Assembly: GCA_035533275.1 (NCBI GenBank)
Contig: DATLUD010000077.1
Span: 168,579 to 232,578 of the forward strand
From: SCRA01 sp035533275
GTDB taxonomy: Bacteria; Vulcanimicrobiota; Vulcanimicrobiia; Vulcanimicrobiales; SCRA01
Length of the DNA: 64,000 nucleotides
Direction of reading: 5' to 3'
Shown: piece by piece, positions 7,807 through 16,406 of the stretch
Position numbering within the stretch: position 1 is the stretch's first letter
How the letters are laid out: every line of letters begins with the position of its first letter
Notes under the pieces: model-generated
What the model saw: only the letters and a program-made list of their open reading frames with translations
Database searches by the model: none
Told to the model about the DNA's origin: nothing
Position numbers and translations under genes: made by a program

Positions 7807-9009
7807 TCAGGACGCCGGCGTCAAGATGCCCAGCTCGCGCCCCACGCGCTCGAAGATGTCCAGCGCCCGCTCCAACTGGCCGCGGTCCAGCCCCGCCGAC
7901 ATCTGCACGCGGATGCGCGCCGTTCCCTCCGGAACCACCGGAAAGCCGAAACCCGTGACGAAGAGCCCCTCACGCAACAGCCGCTCGCTCATCGCGATGG
8001 CGAACGACGTCTCGCCGACGATGATCGGGATGATGGCCGCCTCTCCGTCCAACGGACGGTAGCCGATCTCGCGGAGGGCCGCTCGGAACCAGCGCGTGTT
8101 CTCGCGCAGCCGGTCCACCAGCTCCGGGCGCGTCTCCAATTGAGTGAGCGCCTCGAGGGCACTCCCCGCCACCGTGCACGGCAGGGCGTTGGAGAAGAGC
8201 TGGGGGCGGGACCGCTGGATCAGCAGGTCGATCAGATTGGCCGATCCGCAGACGAAGCCGCCCGCCGCGCCGCCCAGGGCCTTGCCCAGCGTCCCGGTGA
8301 GGATGTCGATCTTCCCCTCGAGGCCGAAGTGCTCGATGGTGCCGCGCCCGCTCCTCCCCATGACGCCGGTGCCGTGACTGTCGTCGACGATGGTCACCGC
8401 GTTGTAGCGCTCCGCCAGCTCCGCGATCTCCGACAGCTTCGCAAGGTCGCCCTCCATCGAAAAGACGCCGTCGGTGATGATGAACTTGGTCATCTCGCGC
8501 GGCAGGCTCGCCAGCTGGGCCTCCAGGTTTGCCATGTCGCCGTGCTTGTAGCGCAGGCGCTTGGACTGCGTGGCCAGGCGGCAGCCGTCGATGATTGAGG
8601 CGTGGTTGAGCTCGTCGGAGACGATCGCGGTGCCTTCGACGGCAATCGTGGGAATGAGACCCGTGTTGGCGTTCCAGCACGAGACGTACGTCAGCGCCGC
8701 CTCGAAGCCGAAGCACGTCGCCAAGCGCTCCTCGAGCTCGCGGTGGATGTCGAACGTGCCGCAGATGAAGCGCACGCTGGCCGTGCCCGCGCCGTACTTG
8801 CGCAGGGCTGCGACACCCGCCTCGATCACCTTCGGGTCGTCGGCCAGGCCGAGGTAGTTGTTGCTGGAGAGCACCAGCACCTCGCCGGCCTCCTCCATCT
8901 TCACCTCGGGCGCCATGGGCGTCGTCAGGTGGCGCAGGTGCTTGTAGGTTCCCGCGGACTTCAGCGCCGCCAACTCCTCGCCCAGCCGCCGGTCGAACGC
9001 CGCGTTCAT
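7807..9009 (-). CDS. kbl: Glycine C-acetyltransferase (2-amino-3-ketobutyrate CoA ligase)
   Basis: 400 aa PLP enzyme of the alpha-oxoamine synthase family. The PLP lysine is in TGTLGKALGG, the Asp/His pair in VDDSHGTGVMG, and the substrate-binding N-terminal NNYLGL is present. It cleaves 2-amino-3-oxobutanoate with CoA to glycine and acetyl-CoA, the second step of threonine catabolism. The ATG at 9009 overlaps the tdh stop by 4 nt and is preceded by AGGAGGAG. Its pairing with tdh makes Kbl a better call than the related BioF. Confidence 0.95.
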   Translation of the reverse strand: MNAAFDRRLGEELAALKSAGTYKHLRHLTTPMAPEVKMEEAGEVLVLSSNNYLGLADDPKVIEAGVAALRKYGAGTASVRFICGTFDIHRELEERLATCFGFEAALTYVSCWNANTGLIPTIAVEGTAIVSDELNHASIIDGCRLATQSKRLRYKHGDMANLEAQLASLPREMTKFIITDGVFSMEGDLAKLSEIAELAERYNAVTIVDDSHGTGVMGRSGRGTIEHFGLEGKIDILTGTLGKALGGAAGGFVCGSANLIDLLIQRSRPQLFSNALPCTVAGSALEALTQLETRPELVDRLRENTRWFRAALREIGYRPLDGEAAIIPIIVGETSFAIAMSERLLREGLFVTGFGFPVVPEGTARIRVQMSAGLDRGQLERALDIFERVGRELGILTPAS

Positions 9010-10109
9010 CGCTTCTCCTCCTGCGCGTGCGTCACGTCGAGAACGATCTTCGCAGCCTTCCCCTCGTGCATCAGCGCGAAGGCCTCCTCGAAGCGCGCGA
9101 ACGGGAGCACGTGCGTGATGATGGGGCCCAAATCGATGCGTCCGCTCTTGACCAGCCCCTGCGTCTGGTACCAGGTCTCGAACATCTTGCGCCCGTTGAT
9201 CCCCAGCACCGTGAGTCCTTTGAAGATGATGCGCTCGGCCAGATTGAGCTGCACGTCGTCGGAGGGGATGCCCAGCAACGCGGCTCGTCCGCCGTTGCGC
9301 ACGGCCGCCAAGCCGAGGTTGATCGCCTGGCCGCTGCCGCTCATCTCCAAGAGCACGTCGGCGCCGTCGCCGCTGGTGAGCGCGAGGATCCGCTCCACCA
9401 CCTGCGCGTCGCGCGCGTCGAGCACCGCGTCCGCGCCCAGGCGTTCCGCCAACGCCAGCTTCTCGGCGTTCACGTCGACGGCGATCACGGCGGCGGCGCC
9501 GGCGGCGCACGCCACGGGGATCGCCATCAAGCCGATCGAGCCGACGCCGGTGATCACCACCGTCTTTCCGCTGACGCCCGCCTCCATCACCGTGTGGACC
9601 GCATTGCCCAGCGGGTCGAAGACGGCGGCGAACTCGTCGGGAATCGCCGCGTCCAGTTTCCAGACGTTGAACTCCGGCATCGCGAGATACTCGGCGAAGG
9701 CGCCGTCGCGGTCGACGCCGATGATCTTCACGTGCTCGCAGATGTGCGCTTGGCCGGTGCGGCACTGAAAGCAGTAGCCGCACGAGATGTGCCCTTCCGC
9801 CGAGACGCGGTCGCCGGGGCGCACGGAGCGCACCCCCTCGCCCACAGCCGCCACGACGCCCATGAACTCGTGACCGACCACCAGCGGCGGCACCACGCGC
9901 CGCTGCGCCCACGCGTCCCAGCGGTAAATGTGCTGGTCGGTGCCGCAGATGCCGGCCTTCTGCACGGCGATCAGGACGTCGGTGGCCCCGATCGCCGGGA
10001 CGGGGACCTCGGTCATCGCCATGCCCGGTCCGGCCGTGGATTTCACCAGCGCGCGCATGGAAGAGCCCGCGGAGGGTATCCGCGGGAGCAGCGTCGGAGA
10101 TGTGGTCAT
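9006..10109 (-). CDS. tdh: L-threonine 3-dehydrogenase
   Basis: 367 aa zinc-dependent medium-chain dehydrogenase. Catalytic-zinc residues in GICGTDQHIY and GHEFMG, structural-zinc cysteines in CGYCFQCRTGQAHIC, and the NAD motif GVGSIG are all present, and AVFDPLGNAVHT is typical of Tdh. It oxidises threonine to 2-amino-3-oxobutanoate for Kbl. The ATG at 10109 (behind AAGGGCGGG) gives a 17-residue leader; the internal ATG at 10058 would match most family members but lacks a Shine-Dalgarno, so the true start is uncertain. It lies 23 nt behind a small HisKA gene and is coupled to kbl. Confidence 0.93.
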   Translation of the reverse strand: MTTSPTLLPRIPSAGSSMRALVKSTAGPGMAMTEVPVPAIGATDVLIAVQKAGICGTDQHIYRWDAWAQRRVVPPLVVGHEFMGVVAAVGEGVRSVRPGDRVSAEGHISCGYCFQCRTGQAHICEHVKIIGVDRDGAFAEYLAMPEFNVWKLDAAIPDEFAAVFDPLGNAVHTVMEAGVSGKTVVITGVGSIGLMAIPVACAAGAAAVIAVDVNAEKLALAERLGADAVLDARDAQVVERILALTSGDGADVLLEMSGSGQAINLGLAAVRNGGRAALLGIPSDDVQLNLAERIIFKGLTVLGINGRKMFETWYQTQGLVKSGRIDLGPIITHVLPFARFEEAFALMHEGKAAKIVLDVTHAQEEKR

Positions 10110-10132
10110 CGCGGCCCGCCCTTCGACCCCGG

Positions 10133-10348
10133 TTAGGGGCCTCCTTCGGCGGCACGGGCCAACAGGCGCTCGGCTAGATCGCTCAAGCGAGCCACGGCGC
10201 GCTGGATCGCTGCGAGGTAGGCATGCCGCTCGTCGCCTTCCACCAACGAGGCCTCCAAGAGCTCCGCAAAGCCGCCGATGGTCGTGATCGGGCTGCGAAT
10301 GTCGTGCGCGGTCCGCAAGAGGAATTCTCGCTGGTCATGCTGGTCCAT
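10133..10348 (-). CDS. Stand-alone HisKA (phosphoacceptor) domain protein, 71 aa
   Basis: 71 aa that consist essentially of one histidine-kinase dimerisation/phosphoacceptor hairpin. The H-box is clear (TAHDIRSPITTIGGFAELL, His15), followed by the second helix. There is no ATPase domain, sensor or membrane segment. ATG at 10348 has an excellent GGAGGT Shine-Dalgarno 7 nt upstream, so this is a complete gene and not a remnant. It is first in an apparent operon with tdh-kbl. Such a protein could be phosphorylated in trans or act as a dimerising phosphotransfer piece; the partner kinase is not in view unless it is the PhoR-like kinase at 11997. Confidence 0.75.
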   Translation of the reverse strand: MDQHDQREFLLRTAHDIRSPITTIGGFAELLEASLVEGDERHAYLAAIQRAVARLSDLAERLLARAAEGGP

Positions 10349-10487
10349 GAACGCACCTCCGCCCGCAAGCCTCCGAAGATCGAGCAGGCCGGGCATGCGA
10401 GCCGTCGAACGCCTGCGTTCGAGGCTTCGGCCGAACCTGCATCCCCTCCGTTCGTCGCGGCAGGGATCCTTGTGAGCTTTGCCCTGG
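10349..10487. promoter_or_regulatory. Divergent promoter region, HisKA-tdh-kbl / DHA2 exporter
   Basis: 139 bp separates the two starts. It contains two imperfect halves of similar sequence (cgaacgcctgcgttcgaggcttcggccg around 10408-10434, itself a partial dyad cgaacgc/gcgttcg). This dyad at 10408-10421 is a candidate operator. No clear -35/-10 pair. Confidence 0.4.
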
Positions 10488-11984
10488 ATGAACAACGTGT
10501 CTCCCCGACGCTTCCTCACGCGTGAACCCCCGCCGATCGCCTCCATCGCCAAGAGCGCTCCGTATCCGTGGTTCGTCGTCGGTACCGTCTGCATCGGCGC
10601 GTTCATGGGTCAGTTGGACGCCAGTATCGCCCAACTCGTCCTGCCGACGCTCCAGTCGACGTTTCACGCGAGCCTCGCCTTCGTAAGCTGGGTCGCGCTG
10701 GCCTACCTGCTGGTGCTGGGGGTCACCCTCCCGATCTTCGGACGCCTGGCCGACATGTTCGGCAGAAAGCTCCTCTACACGGCGGGCTTTCTGGTGTTCA
10801 TCCTCGGCTCCGGCCTCTGCGGATTCGCGGACAACCTCGCCGGGCTGATCGCCGCGCGGGTCCTCCAGGCCGTCGGGGCGGGTCTCCTGCAGGCCAACAG
10901 CGTCGCCATCGTCACGGCCGCCGCCGGCCCGCAGCGTCGCGGCCGCGCGATCGGACTGCAGGGCGCCGCGCAAGCCATCGGCCTCTCCACGGGGCCCGCG
11001 CTCGGCGGCTTTCTCATCCAGAGCCTCGGCTGGAAATGGATCTTCTGGATCAACGTCCCCGCCGGCCTGATCGGAACGATCCTGGGCTGGATGATTCTCC
11101 CGCAGACCGAGGGCATTCGCCACGACGAGCGCTTCGACTGGTGGGGGGCGCTCCTGCTGACGCCGGCACTGACCGGCCTGCTCTTGGCGCTCAGCGAGGT
11201 GCGCGACTGGGGCGTCACGTCGGTGGCGTTTCTCACGTCGACGGCCGTGGCCGTCGGATTCTTCGTGCCGTTCGTCATGCACGAGAGCCGGAGCTCCAAG
11301 CCGCTGGTGGATCTCCAGCTCTTCCGCGTGCGGGCGTTCACGGCGGGCAACATCGCCGGCCTGATCTCCTACAGCCTGCTCTTCGGCGTCTTCTTCCTCT
11401 TGCCGTTCGGCCTCGAGCGCGGCTACGGCGAGTCGCCGTTCGTGGCCGGACTCCGGCTGACCACCATCCCCATCGCCTTGGGCATCGTGGCGCCGTTCGC
11501 GGGCCTGCTCTCCGACCGTCTCTCCGTGCGTCCGCTGACGGTGGCTGGGCTGCTGCTCGTGGCCGCGTCCCTGGTGGCCGTCGCCCTGCTGCTCGACGGG
11601 CGGACCGTCACGCTTGCGCCCCTCACGGTCGCCCTGACGGTCTTCGGCATCGGTCAAGGACTCTTCACCGCCCCCAACAACAGCGCGATCATGGGCTCGG
11701 CGGCGCACCACCGCCTCGGCGCCGCCGGCGGCATCCTCAACCTGATGCGCACCATGGGCACCAGCCTCGGCGTGGCGCTGGCGGCGACGCTGCTCTCGTT
11801 CGACATCGCCCGGCGCATGGCACCGGGAGAGACGGCGAAGGCCTCCCAGGCCGCGCTGCTGGCGGGGATTCACGACGTGATCCTGCTCTTCGCCGCGCTC
11901 TCCGTGGTCGGGGCCGCCGTCTCGATGGTACGCCAACGCAAAACCGCGCGCGTCGAGGCCCACGAACCGCTGATCGGGATCTAA
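10488..11984 (+). CDS. DHA2-family (EmrB/QacA-type) MFS drug exporter
   Basis: 498 aa, about 14 membrane helices. Signature elements: LDASIAQLVLPTL in helix 1 (DHA2 motif D1), GRLADMFGRK (motif A), the antiporter motif C as GLSTGPALGGFL, and WKWIFWINVPAGL typical of DHA2 pumps. These proton antiporters expel amphiphilic drugs from the cytoplasm. The frame opens at a TTG nine bases earlier; ATG at 10488 is preferred, though no good Shine-Dalgarno is seen. No TetR or MarR regulator is adjacent. Confidence 0.9.
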   Translation: MNNVSPRRFLTREPPPIASIAKSAPYPWFVVGTVCIGAFMGQLDASIAQLVLPTLQSTFHASLAFVSWVALAYLLVLGVTLPIFGRLADMFGRKLLYTAGFLVFILGSGLCGFADNLAGLIAARVLQAVGAGLLQANSVAIVTAAAGPQRRGRAIGLQGAAQAIGLSTGPALGGFLIQSLGWKWIFWINVPAGLIGTILGWMILPQTEGIRHDERFDWWGALLLTPALTGLLLALSEVRDWGVTSVAFLTSTAVAVGFFVPFVMHESRSSKPLVDLQLFRVRAFTAGNIAGLISYSLLFGVFFLLPFGLERGYGESPFVAGLRLTTIPIALGIVAPFAGLLSDRLSVRPLTVAGLLLVAASLVAVALLLDGRTVTLAPLTVALTVFGIGQGLFTAPNNSAIMGSAAHHRLGAAGGILNLMRTMGTSLGVALAATLLSFDIARRMAPGETAKASQAALLAGIHDVILLFAALSVVGAAVSMVRQRKTARVEAHEPLIGI

Positions 11985-11996
11985 GAGGGCCGAGCG

Positions 11997-13172
11997 CTAC
12001 GGCGGCGGCGCCACTGGCCAGCGGCAGGTGAACGTCGAGCCGCTGCCGAGGTCCGACTCGGCGGTGACCGTTCCGCCATGTGCCTCCACGAGGTGCTTGA
12101 CGATCGCCAGGCCGAGCCCGGTGCCGCTCGCGCCGCGCTGACGGGAGCGGTCGACGACGTAGAAGCGCTCGAACACGTGCGGCAGGTCGGCGAACGGGAT
12201 GCCCGCGCCGGTGTCGCGCACGGTGAGCATGGCCTCGCCATCGCGGCACGCGGCGCCGATGGCGATCTCGCCTCCCGAGGGCGTATAGCGCAGCGCGTTG
12301 TCGACGAGGTTCACGAGGACCTGCGCCAGGCGGTCGCGGTCGCCGCGCGCCCGGACGCGCTCCTCGGCCTCGATGCGCAAGGTCACCCCCTGCTCCCGCG
12401 CCCGGCGCTCGAAGCTCTTGACGACCTCGCGCGCGAGCGCCGCCAGATCGACGTCGTCGATGCGCAGGACCATGCGCCCCGACTCCGCGCGTGCCAGCTC
12501 CAGCAGATCCTCCGTGAGGGCGATCATGCGCTCCACCTCTTGCCGCATCTGCGGGAGAAAGATGCTGCGCGCCTCCTCGTCGTCGCTCTCGAGCAGGGTC
12601 TCCACGGCCAGCTTCAGCGAGGCCAAGGGCGTCCTTAGCTCGTGCGAGACGTTGGCCACGAACTCGCGCCGCACGCGCTCCAGACGGACGAGGCGCGTCT
12701 CGTCGCGGGCCAGGACGATGGCGTCTCCGCCCGCGATCGGAAAGGCGAGAACCGCGAGCGTCCTCTCGCTCGGGAGCTTGCGGAAGACGACGACCGTCTC
12801 GGCGACCTCTCCCTCCAGCGCCCGGTGGACGATGCGGTCCAGCTCGTACGAGTGGACCAGCTCGATCAGCGCGCGCCCGGGAGCGAGCTGCGCGGGGATG
12901 CCCAGGATCTCCGTCGCGGCACCGTTGGCCTGCAGGACGCGTCCCATGGGGTCGACCAGCAGCGCCGCGGCCGGCAGGCGGGCCAGCACCTCCTGCAGCC
13001 GTCGTTCGCCGTCCCCCTCGACCTGGCCGTTGGCCTCGGCGTCGGGGCGCGGCGGCACCGCGGGCAGCGCATCGGCCGCCGCGCGCCGAGCCAAGGCCCA
13101 GCCGACGGCCACGCCGCCCAAGCCGCAGGCGGCCGCGATGGAGATCAGTTGGCCCAAGGCGGCGGGCGTCAC
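11997..13172 (-). CDS. PhoR/SenX3-like sensor histidine kinase
   Basis: 391 aa. One N-terminal membrane helix (about residues 5-28) with almost no periplasmic part, a PAS-like domain (LPAALLVDPMGRVLQANGAA), a HisKA domain with H-box NVSHELRTPLASL, and a HATPase domain with N-box NLVDNALRYTP, G1 DTGAGIP, F-box FERFY and G2 GTGLGLAI. GTG at 13172 overlaps the regulator stop by 4 nt. This architecture matches the phosphate-type PhoR/SenX3 kinases, which usually sense through the Pst transporter rather than directly; no pst genes are visible here. Confidence 0.9.
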   Translation of the reverse strand: MTPAALGQLISIAAACGLGGVAVGWALARRAAADALPAVPPRPDAEANGQVEGDGERRLQEVLARLPAAALLVDPMGRVLQANGAATEILGIPAQLAPGRALIELVHSYELDRIVHRALEGEVAETVVVFRKLPSERTLAVLAFPIAGGDAIVLARDETRLVRLERVRREFVANVSHELRTPLASLKLAVETLLESDDEEARSIFLPQMRQEVERMIALTEDLLELARAESGRMVLRIDDVDLAALAREVVKSFERRAREQGVTLRIEAEERVRARGDRDRLAQVLVNLVDNALRYTPSGGEIAIGAACRDGEAMLTVRDTGAGIPFADLPHVFERFYVVDRSRQRGASGTGLGLAIVKHLVEAHGGTVTAESDLGSGSTFTCRWPVAPPP

Positions 13173-13870
13173 GCTTTGAATACGTACCCGCGCCCGCGCA
13201 CCGTCACGATGTACTCGGGCCGGTTGGGATCGCGCTCGATCTTCTCGCGCAGCCACCGGATGTGCACGTTGATCGTCTGCTGCTCGCCCTCGAAGTCGTA
13301 GCCCCAGACCTTGTCGAGCAAGGTCTGCCGCGTGACGATGTGCCCCTCGTTCTCCATCAAGAGCTGGAGCAGCTTGAACTCCTTGGGCGCCAGGGCCACC
13401 TCCTCGCCGCGCACGGTGAGTTGGCCGCGCCCCGGATCGAGACGGACCTCGCCGAACTCCAAGACGCGCTCGCGACCGTGGGCGGCGCCATCGTTGCGGC
13501 GCAGGCGCGCCTTGACGCGCGCGAGGAACTCGTGGAGAGAGAACGGCTTGGTGACGTAGTCGTCGGCTCCAAGCTCCAGCGCCAGCACCTTGTCGATCTC
13601 CTGGTCCTTCGCCGTCAGCATGATGATCGGGACGCTGGAGATGCGCCGGATCTGCTTGCAGGCCTCGATGCCGTCGAGGACCGGGAGCATGATGTCGAGG
13701 ATCACCAGGTCCGGCTGCTCCGAGGCGGCCATGGAGACGGCGGTCCTGCCGTCGCCCGCGGTGCAGACCTCGTAGCCGTTGCGCTCCAGGTTGAAGCGCA
13801 GCGTGCGCACGATCGACACCTCGTCGTCGACGACGAGGATCTTGCGTTTGGCCTCCTTGGACTCCGTCAT
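13169..13870 (-). CDS. PhoB/RegX3-like response regulator
   Basis: 233 aa OmpR/PhoB-family regulator. The receiver holds VVDDE, phosphoacceptor Asp in VILDIMLPVLDG and the TKPF lysine; the C-terminal winged helix carries LAPKEFKLLQLL and the INVHIRWLREKIE recognition helix followed by RGRGYVF. ATG at 13870 is chosen over a start 30 nt upstream because family proteins begin just before the KILVVDDE strand. It is coupled to the kinase downstream and lies 26 nt behind the polyphosphatase, so all three are likely one transcript. Confidence 0.93.
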   Translation of the reverse strand: MTESKEAKRKILVVDDEVSIVRTLRFNLERNGYEVCTAGDGRTAVSMAASEQPDLVILDIMLPVLDGIEACKQIRRISSVPIIMLTAKDQEIDKVLALELGADDYVTKPFSLHEFLARVKARLRRNDGAAHGRERVLEFGEVRLDPGRGQLTVRGEEVALAPKEFKLLQLLMENEGHIVTRQTLLDKVWGYDFEGEQQTINVHIRWLREKIERDPNRPEYIVTVRGRGYVFKA

Positions 13871-13896
13871 CGCGCGACCGTTTCCGCCTCCAGCCG

Positions 13897-15480
13897 TCAA
13901 TACCCCGCGACCGCCCGATGATCGGCGTCGCGATCGACGTGAACGGCGCGCATCGTCACCGGTGCCCCCAACGCCGCCGCCAGCAGATCCGACTTCGCCC
14001 TCGCCGCCTCGATCTCCGCGCCGATCTCCTGAGCCGCCTCCACGTCCACGGCCAGGGCGCCCGCCCGCAGATCGGCGCGCACGCCGGTCACCACTCCCAG
14101 CTTGCGCGCGTCCAAGGCATCGGCCACACGCAGGAGGCCCGCCAATTTCGCCACGCGGTCGCGCGCCTCCGGCGAGAGCAGGGCGAACTCAGGATGGCGC
14201 TCCTTGGGCATCGAGCGGCGGTGATAGCGGGCCACGGCCGAGACCAGCACTAGTTCTCCCGGGGCCCAGCCGCGGAGGTCGGCGTTGCGGATGAGATAGG
14301 CCGAGTGCTTGTGATGCGAGGAGAGGGAGAGAAAGCGCCCCACGTCGTGCAGCATGGCGGCAGCGTAGAGCAGCTCCCGATCCGCCGATCCCAGAGCGTG
14401 CAGCGTCCGAGTCTGGTCGAAGAGCGAGAGCGCGAGCGAGACCACGGTATGCTCGTGCTCCCCGCCTGCGCCAAAGCGCACCGCGAACTCGTGTACCGCT
14501 TCGGCGCGCACGGCATGCGGGTCGCCGGAGAGCGTCGCCCGCTCCAGCCGCTGGTCGACGAACTCGGCGACGAGCCCCTCGCGCAGCGCGCGATCGCAGA
14601 CGATAAGCGATGAGCGCCCCAGCAGCTCGAGCACTCCGAGCAGCACGGCGGCTCCCGCGACGATGATGTCCGCGCGCCGGGGATTCATCCCCGGCACGCG
14701 GCGCCGCTGCGCGATGGTCATGCGCAGCAGGGACCTCTGCAGCCCGCGCAGCCGGGAGGCGGTCAGCTCGTAACCGTGGACGCGCCCCGGGGCAAGACCC
14801 CGTGCCGCGGCATCGGCGCCGGCCAGCCCCAACGCGGTCCCCGAGGTGGCGATGACCACGTCGAAGCCGTACTCTCGCAGACTCCGGCCCAACGGGCGCA
14901 GCGTCCGCGCCACGTGCCGCTGGAGCCGCCGGTAGTCGCCGGGGTCGATCGGATCGTGGCCGGCGAGAAACTCCTCGTACAGGCGCAGGCTCCCCAAGCG
15001 CACCGACCGCAGGAAGCGGGGACGATCGGCGTCGGCGACGATCACCTCCGTGGAGCCGCCGCCGATGTCCACGATGCACGCCACGCGCCCGTGCAGGGGA
15101 TAGCCGCGCGCGACGCCGAGCTGGATCAGACGCGCCTCCTCCGCACCGTCGATGATGCGCACCTCGATGCCCGACGCACCCCGCACCGCCTCAACGAACT
15201 CCCGGCCGTTGCTGGCCTCGCGCACCGCCGAGGTCGCGACGGCGCGGATCTCGTCGGCTCCGGCCGCGCGCGCGAGCGCGGCGAAGCGGGCGATGGCCTC
15301 CACGCCCCGGCCAAAGGCCTTACGGCCGATGCGCCGCTTCTTCAACGCCTCGCCGGCGCCCAGGCGCACCATCTCGCGCTCCTTGCGGAGCTGGTGCGCG
15401 GAGCCGGTGGACTCGTCGACGTCCACCAGGATCAGGTGGATCGAGTTGGTTCCGATGTCGATAGCGGCCAAGACGGCCAT
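13897..15480 (-). CDS. ppx: Exopolyphosphatase / GppA-family phosphatase
   Basis: 527 aa. An N-terminal Ppx/GppA ATPase-fold domain with AAIDIGTNSIHLIL, ATSAVREA, and DIGGGSTEV is followed by a C-terminal HD-like domain with AAMLHDVGRFL and HHKHSAYLI, the two-domain layout of full-length Ppx. It hydrolyses polyphosphate or pppGpp. Placed first in a row with a PhoB/PhoR-type pair, it points to phosphate or polyphosphate homeostasis. The sequence alone cannot separate Ppx from GppA activity. Confidence 0.9.
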   Translation of the reverse strand: MAVLAAIDIGTNSIHLILVDVDESTGSAHQLRKEREMVRLGAGEALKKRRIGRKAFGRGVEAIARFAALARAAGADEIRAVATSAVREASNGREFVEAVRGASGIEVRIIDGAEEARLIQLGVARGYPLHGRVACIVDIGGGSTEVIVADADRPRFLRSVRLGSLRLYEEFLAGHDPIDPGDYRRLQRHVARTLRPLGRSLREYGFDVVIATSGTALGLAGADAAARGLAPGRVHGYELTASRLRGLQRSLLRMTIAQRRRVPGMNPRRADIIVAGAAVLLGVLELLGRSSLIVCDRALREGLVAEFVDQRLERATLSGDPHAVRAEAVHEFAVRFGAGGEHEHTVVSLALSLFDQTRTLHALGSADRELLYAAAMLHDVGRFLSLSSHHKHSAYLIRNADLRGWAPGELVLVSAVARYHRRSMPKERHPEFALLSPEARDRVAKLAGLLRVADALDARKLGVVTGVRADLRAGALAVDVEAAQEIGAEIEAARAKSDLLAAALGAPVTMRAVHVDRDADHRAVAGY

Positions 15481-15513
15481 AGGTTGGTCGACCTCGCCGT
15501 CACCGCCGGGCGT

Positions 15514-16359
15514 TCAGCGCGCTGCGGCGCCGATGCGCGCTCGAGCCGGCGCTCCTGCCTCCGGTACCAGTTGCTGACCGTACCCGAGCTGCGCGGAGAG
15601 CTCGCGCGCAACGGTGAGCAAAGGCGGGACGCACGACTGCGCCTTCTCCGGCGTCATCCTGGTGGTGGGGCCCGAAACGGAGAGCGCGCCGATCACCTGG
15701 CCGCGGCGGTCGAAGACGGGCGCGGCCACGCAGCGCACGCCTTCCTCCATCTCCTCGTTGTCGAAACCGTAGCCCTGCCGGCGGATCTCCGCGAGCTCCT
15801 TCTCGATCTGGTCGCGCTCGACGAGCGTGTGCACGGTGCGCGGCCGCATCCGCTGAGAGAGCAGCGCGTGGCGCTGCTCCTCGGAGAGGAACGCCATGCA
15901 GACCTTCCCGCTCCCGGTGCAATAGAGCGGCGCGCGCATGCCGGGCTGCGTGAACATCTTGACGAGGTAGTTCGACTCGACCTGATCGAGGTAGCAGATC
16001 TCCTCGTCGGCGAGCGTCACCAAATTCGACGTCTCGCTCGTCGCGCGCATCAGCCGCTCGAGGTACGGACGACCGAGGAGCCGCAGATCGAGATGCACCT
16101 CCGCGGCGGTCGAAAGCGAGAAGATACGGGCACCGAGATGATAACGCGCCGTCTCGGGATCTTGACGCACGTAACCGCGGTCGACGAGCGTCGCCAACAA
16201 GCGATGCACGGTCGAGACGTGTAGCCCGACGATATGCGATAGCTCGCTGATCCCCGTGGCGCTGCGCCGCGTGGCGAGCGCCTCCAACACGTCGAGCGTC
16301 CGATCGACGGATTGAACGGTAGGGCGACCCAAAGCGGTCTTCCGACGTTCCTTCGGCAT
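15514..16359 (-). CDS. IclR-family transcriptional regulator
   Basis: 281 aa. N-terminal winged helix-turn-helix (VDRTLDVLEALA, then GISELSHIVGLHVSTVHRLLATLVDRGYV) and a C-terminal GAF-like effector domain typical of IclR, including RPRTVHTLV and GYGFDNEEMEEGVRCVAAPVFD. The start ATG at 16359 gives the usual length. IclR proteins normally control catabolism of aromatic or small organic acids and are often encoded beside their targets; here the neighbours are a secreted alpha/beta hydrolase upstream and ppx downstream, so the target is not obvious. Confidence 0.92.
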   Translation of the reverse strand: MPKERRKTALGRPTVQSVDRTLDVLEALATRRSATGISELSHIVGLHVSTVHRLLATLVDRGYVRQDPETARYHLGARIFSLSTAAEVHLDLRLLGRPYLERLMRATSETSNLVTLADEEICYLDQVESNYLVKMFTQPGMRAPLYCTGSGKVCMAFLSEEQRHALLSQRMRPRTVHTLVERDQIEKELAEIRRQGYGFDNEEMEEGVRCVAAPVFDRRGQVIGALSVSGPTTRMTPEKAQSCVPPLLTVARELSAQLGYGQQLVPEAGAPARARIGAAAR

Positions 16360-16406
16360 CCGGCCTGCACTCCTACGCCATGGAAGAGAAAGGGCTCAAT
16401 TTTTGC

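Noticed and set aside
10335..11963. 542-codon minus-strand open frame
   Set aside because: Antisense to the DHA2 exporter, hydrophilic Arg/Glu/Gln-rich composition typical of a shadow frame.
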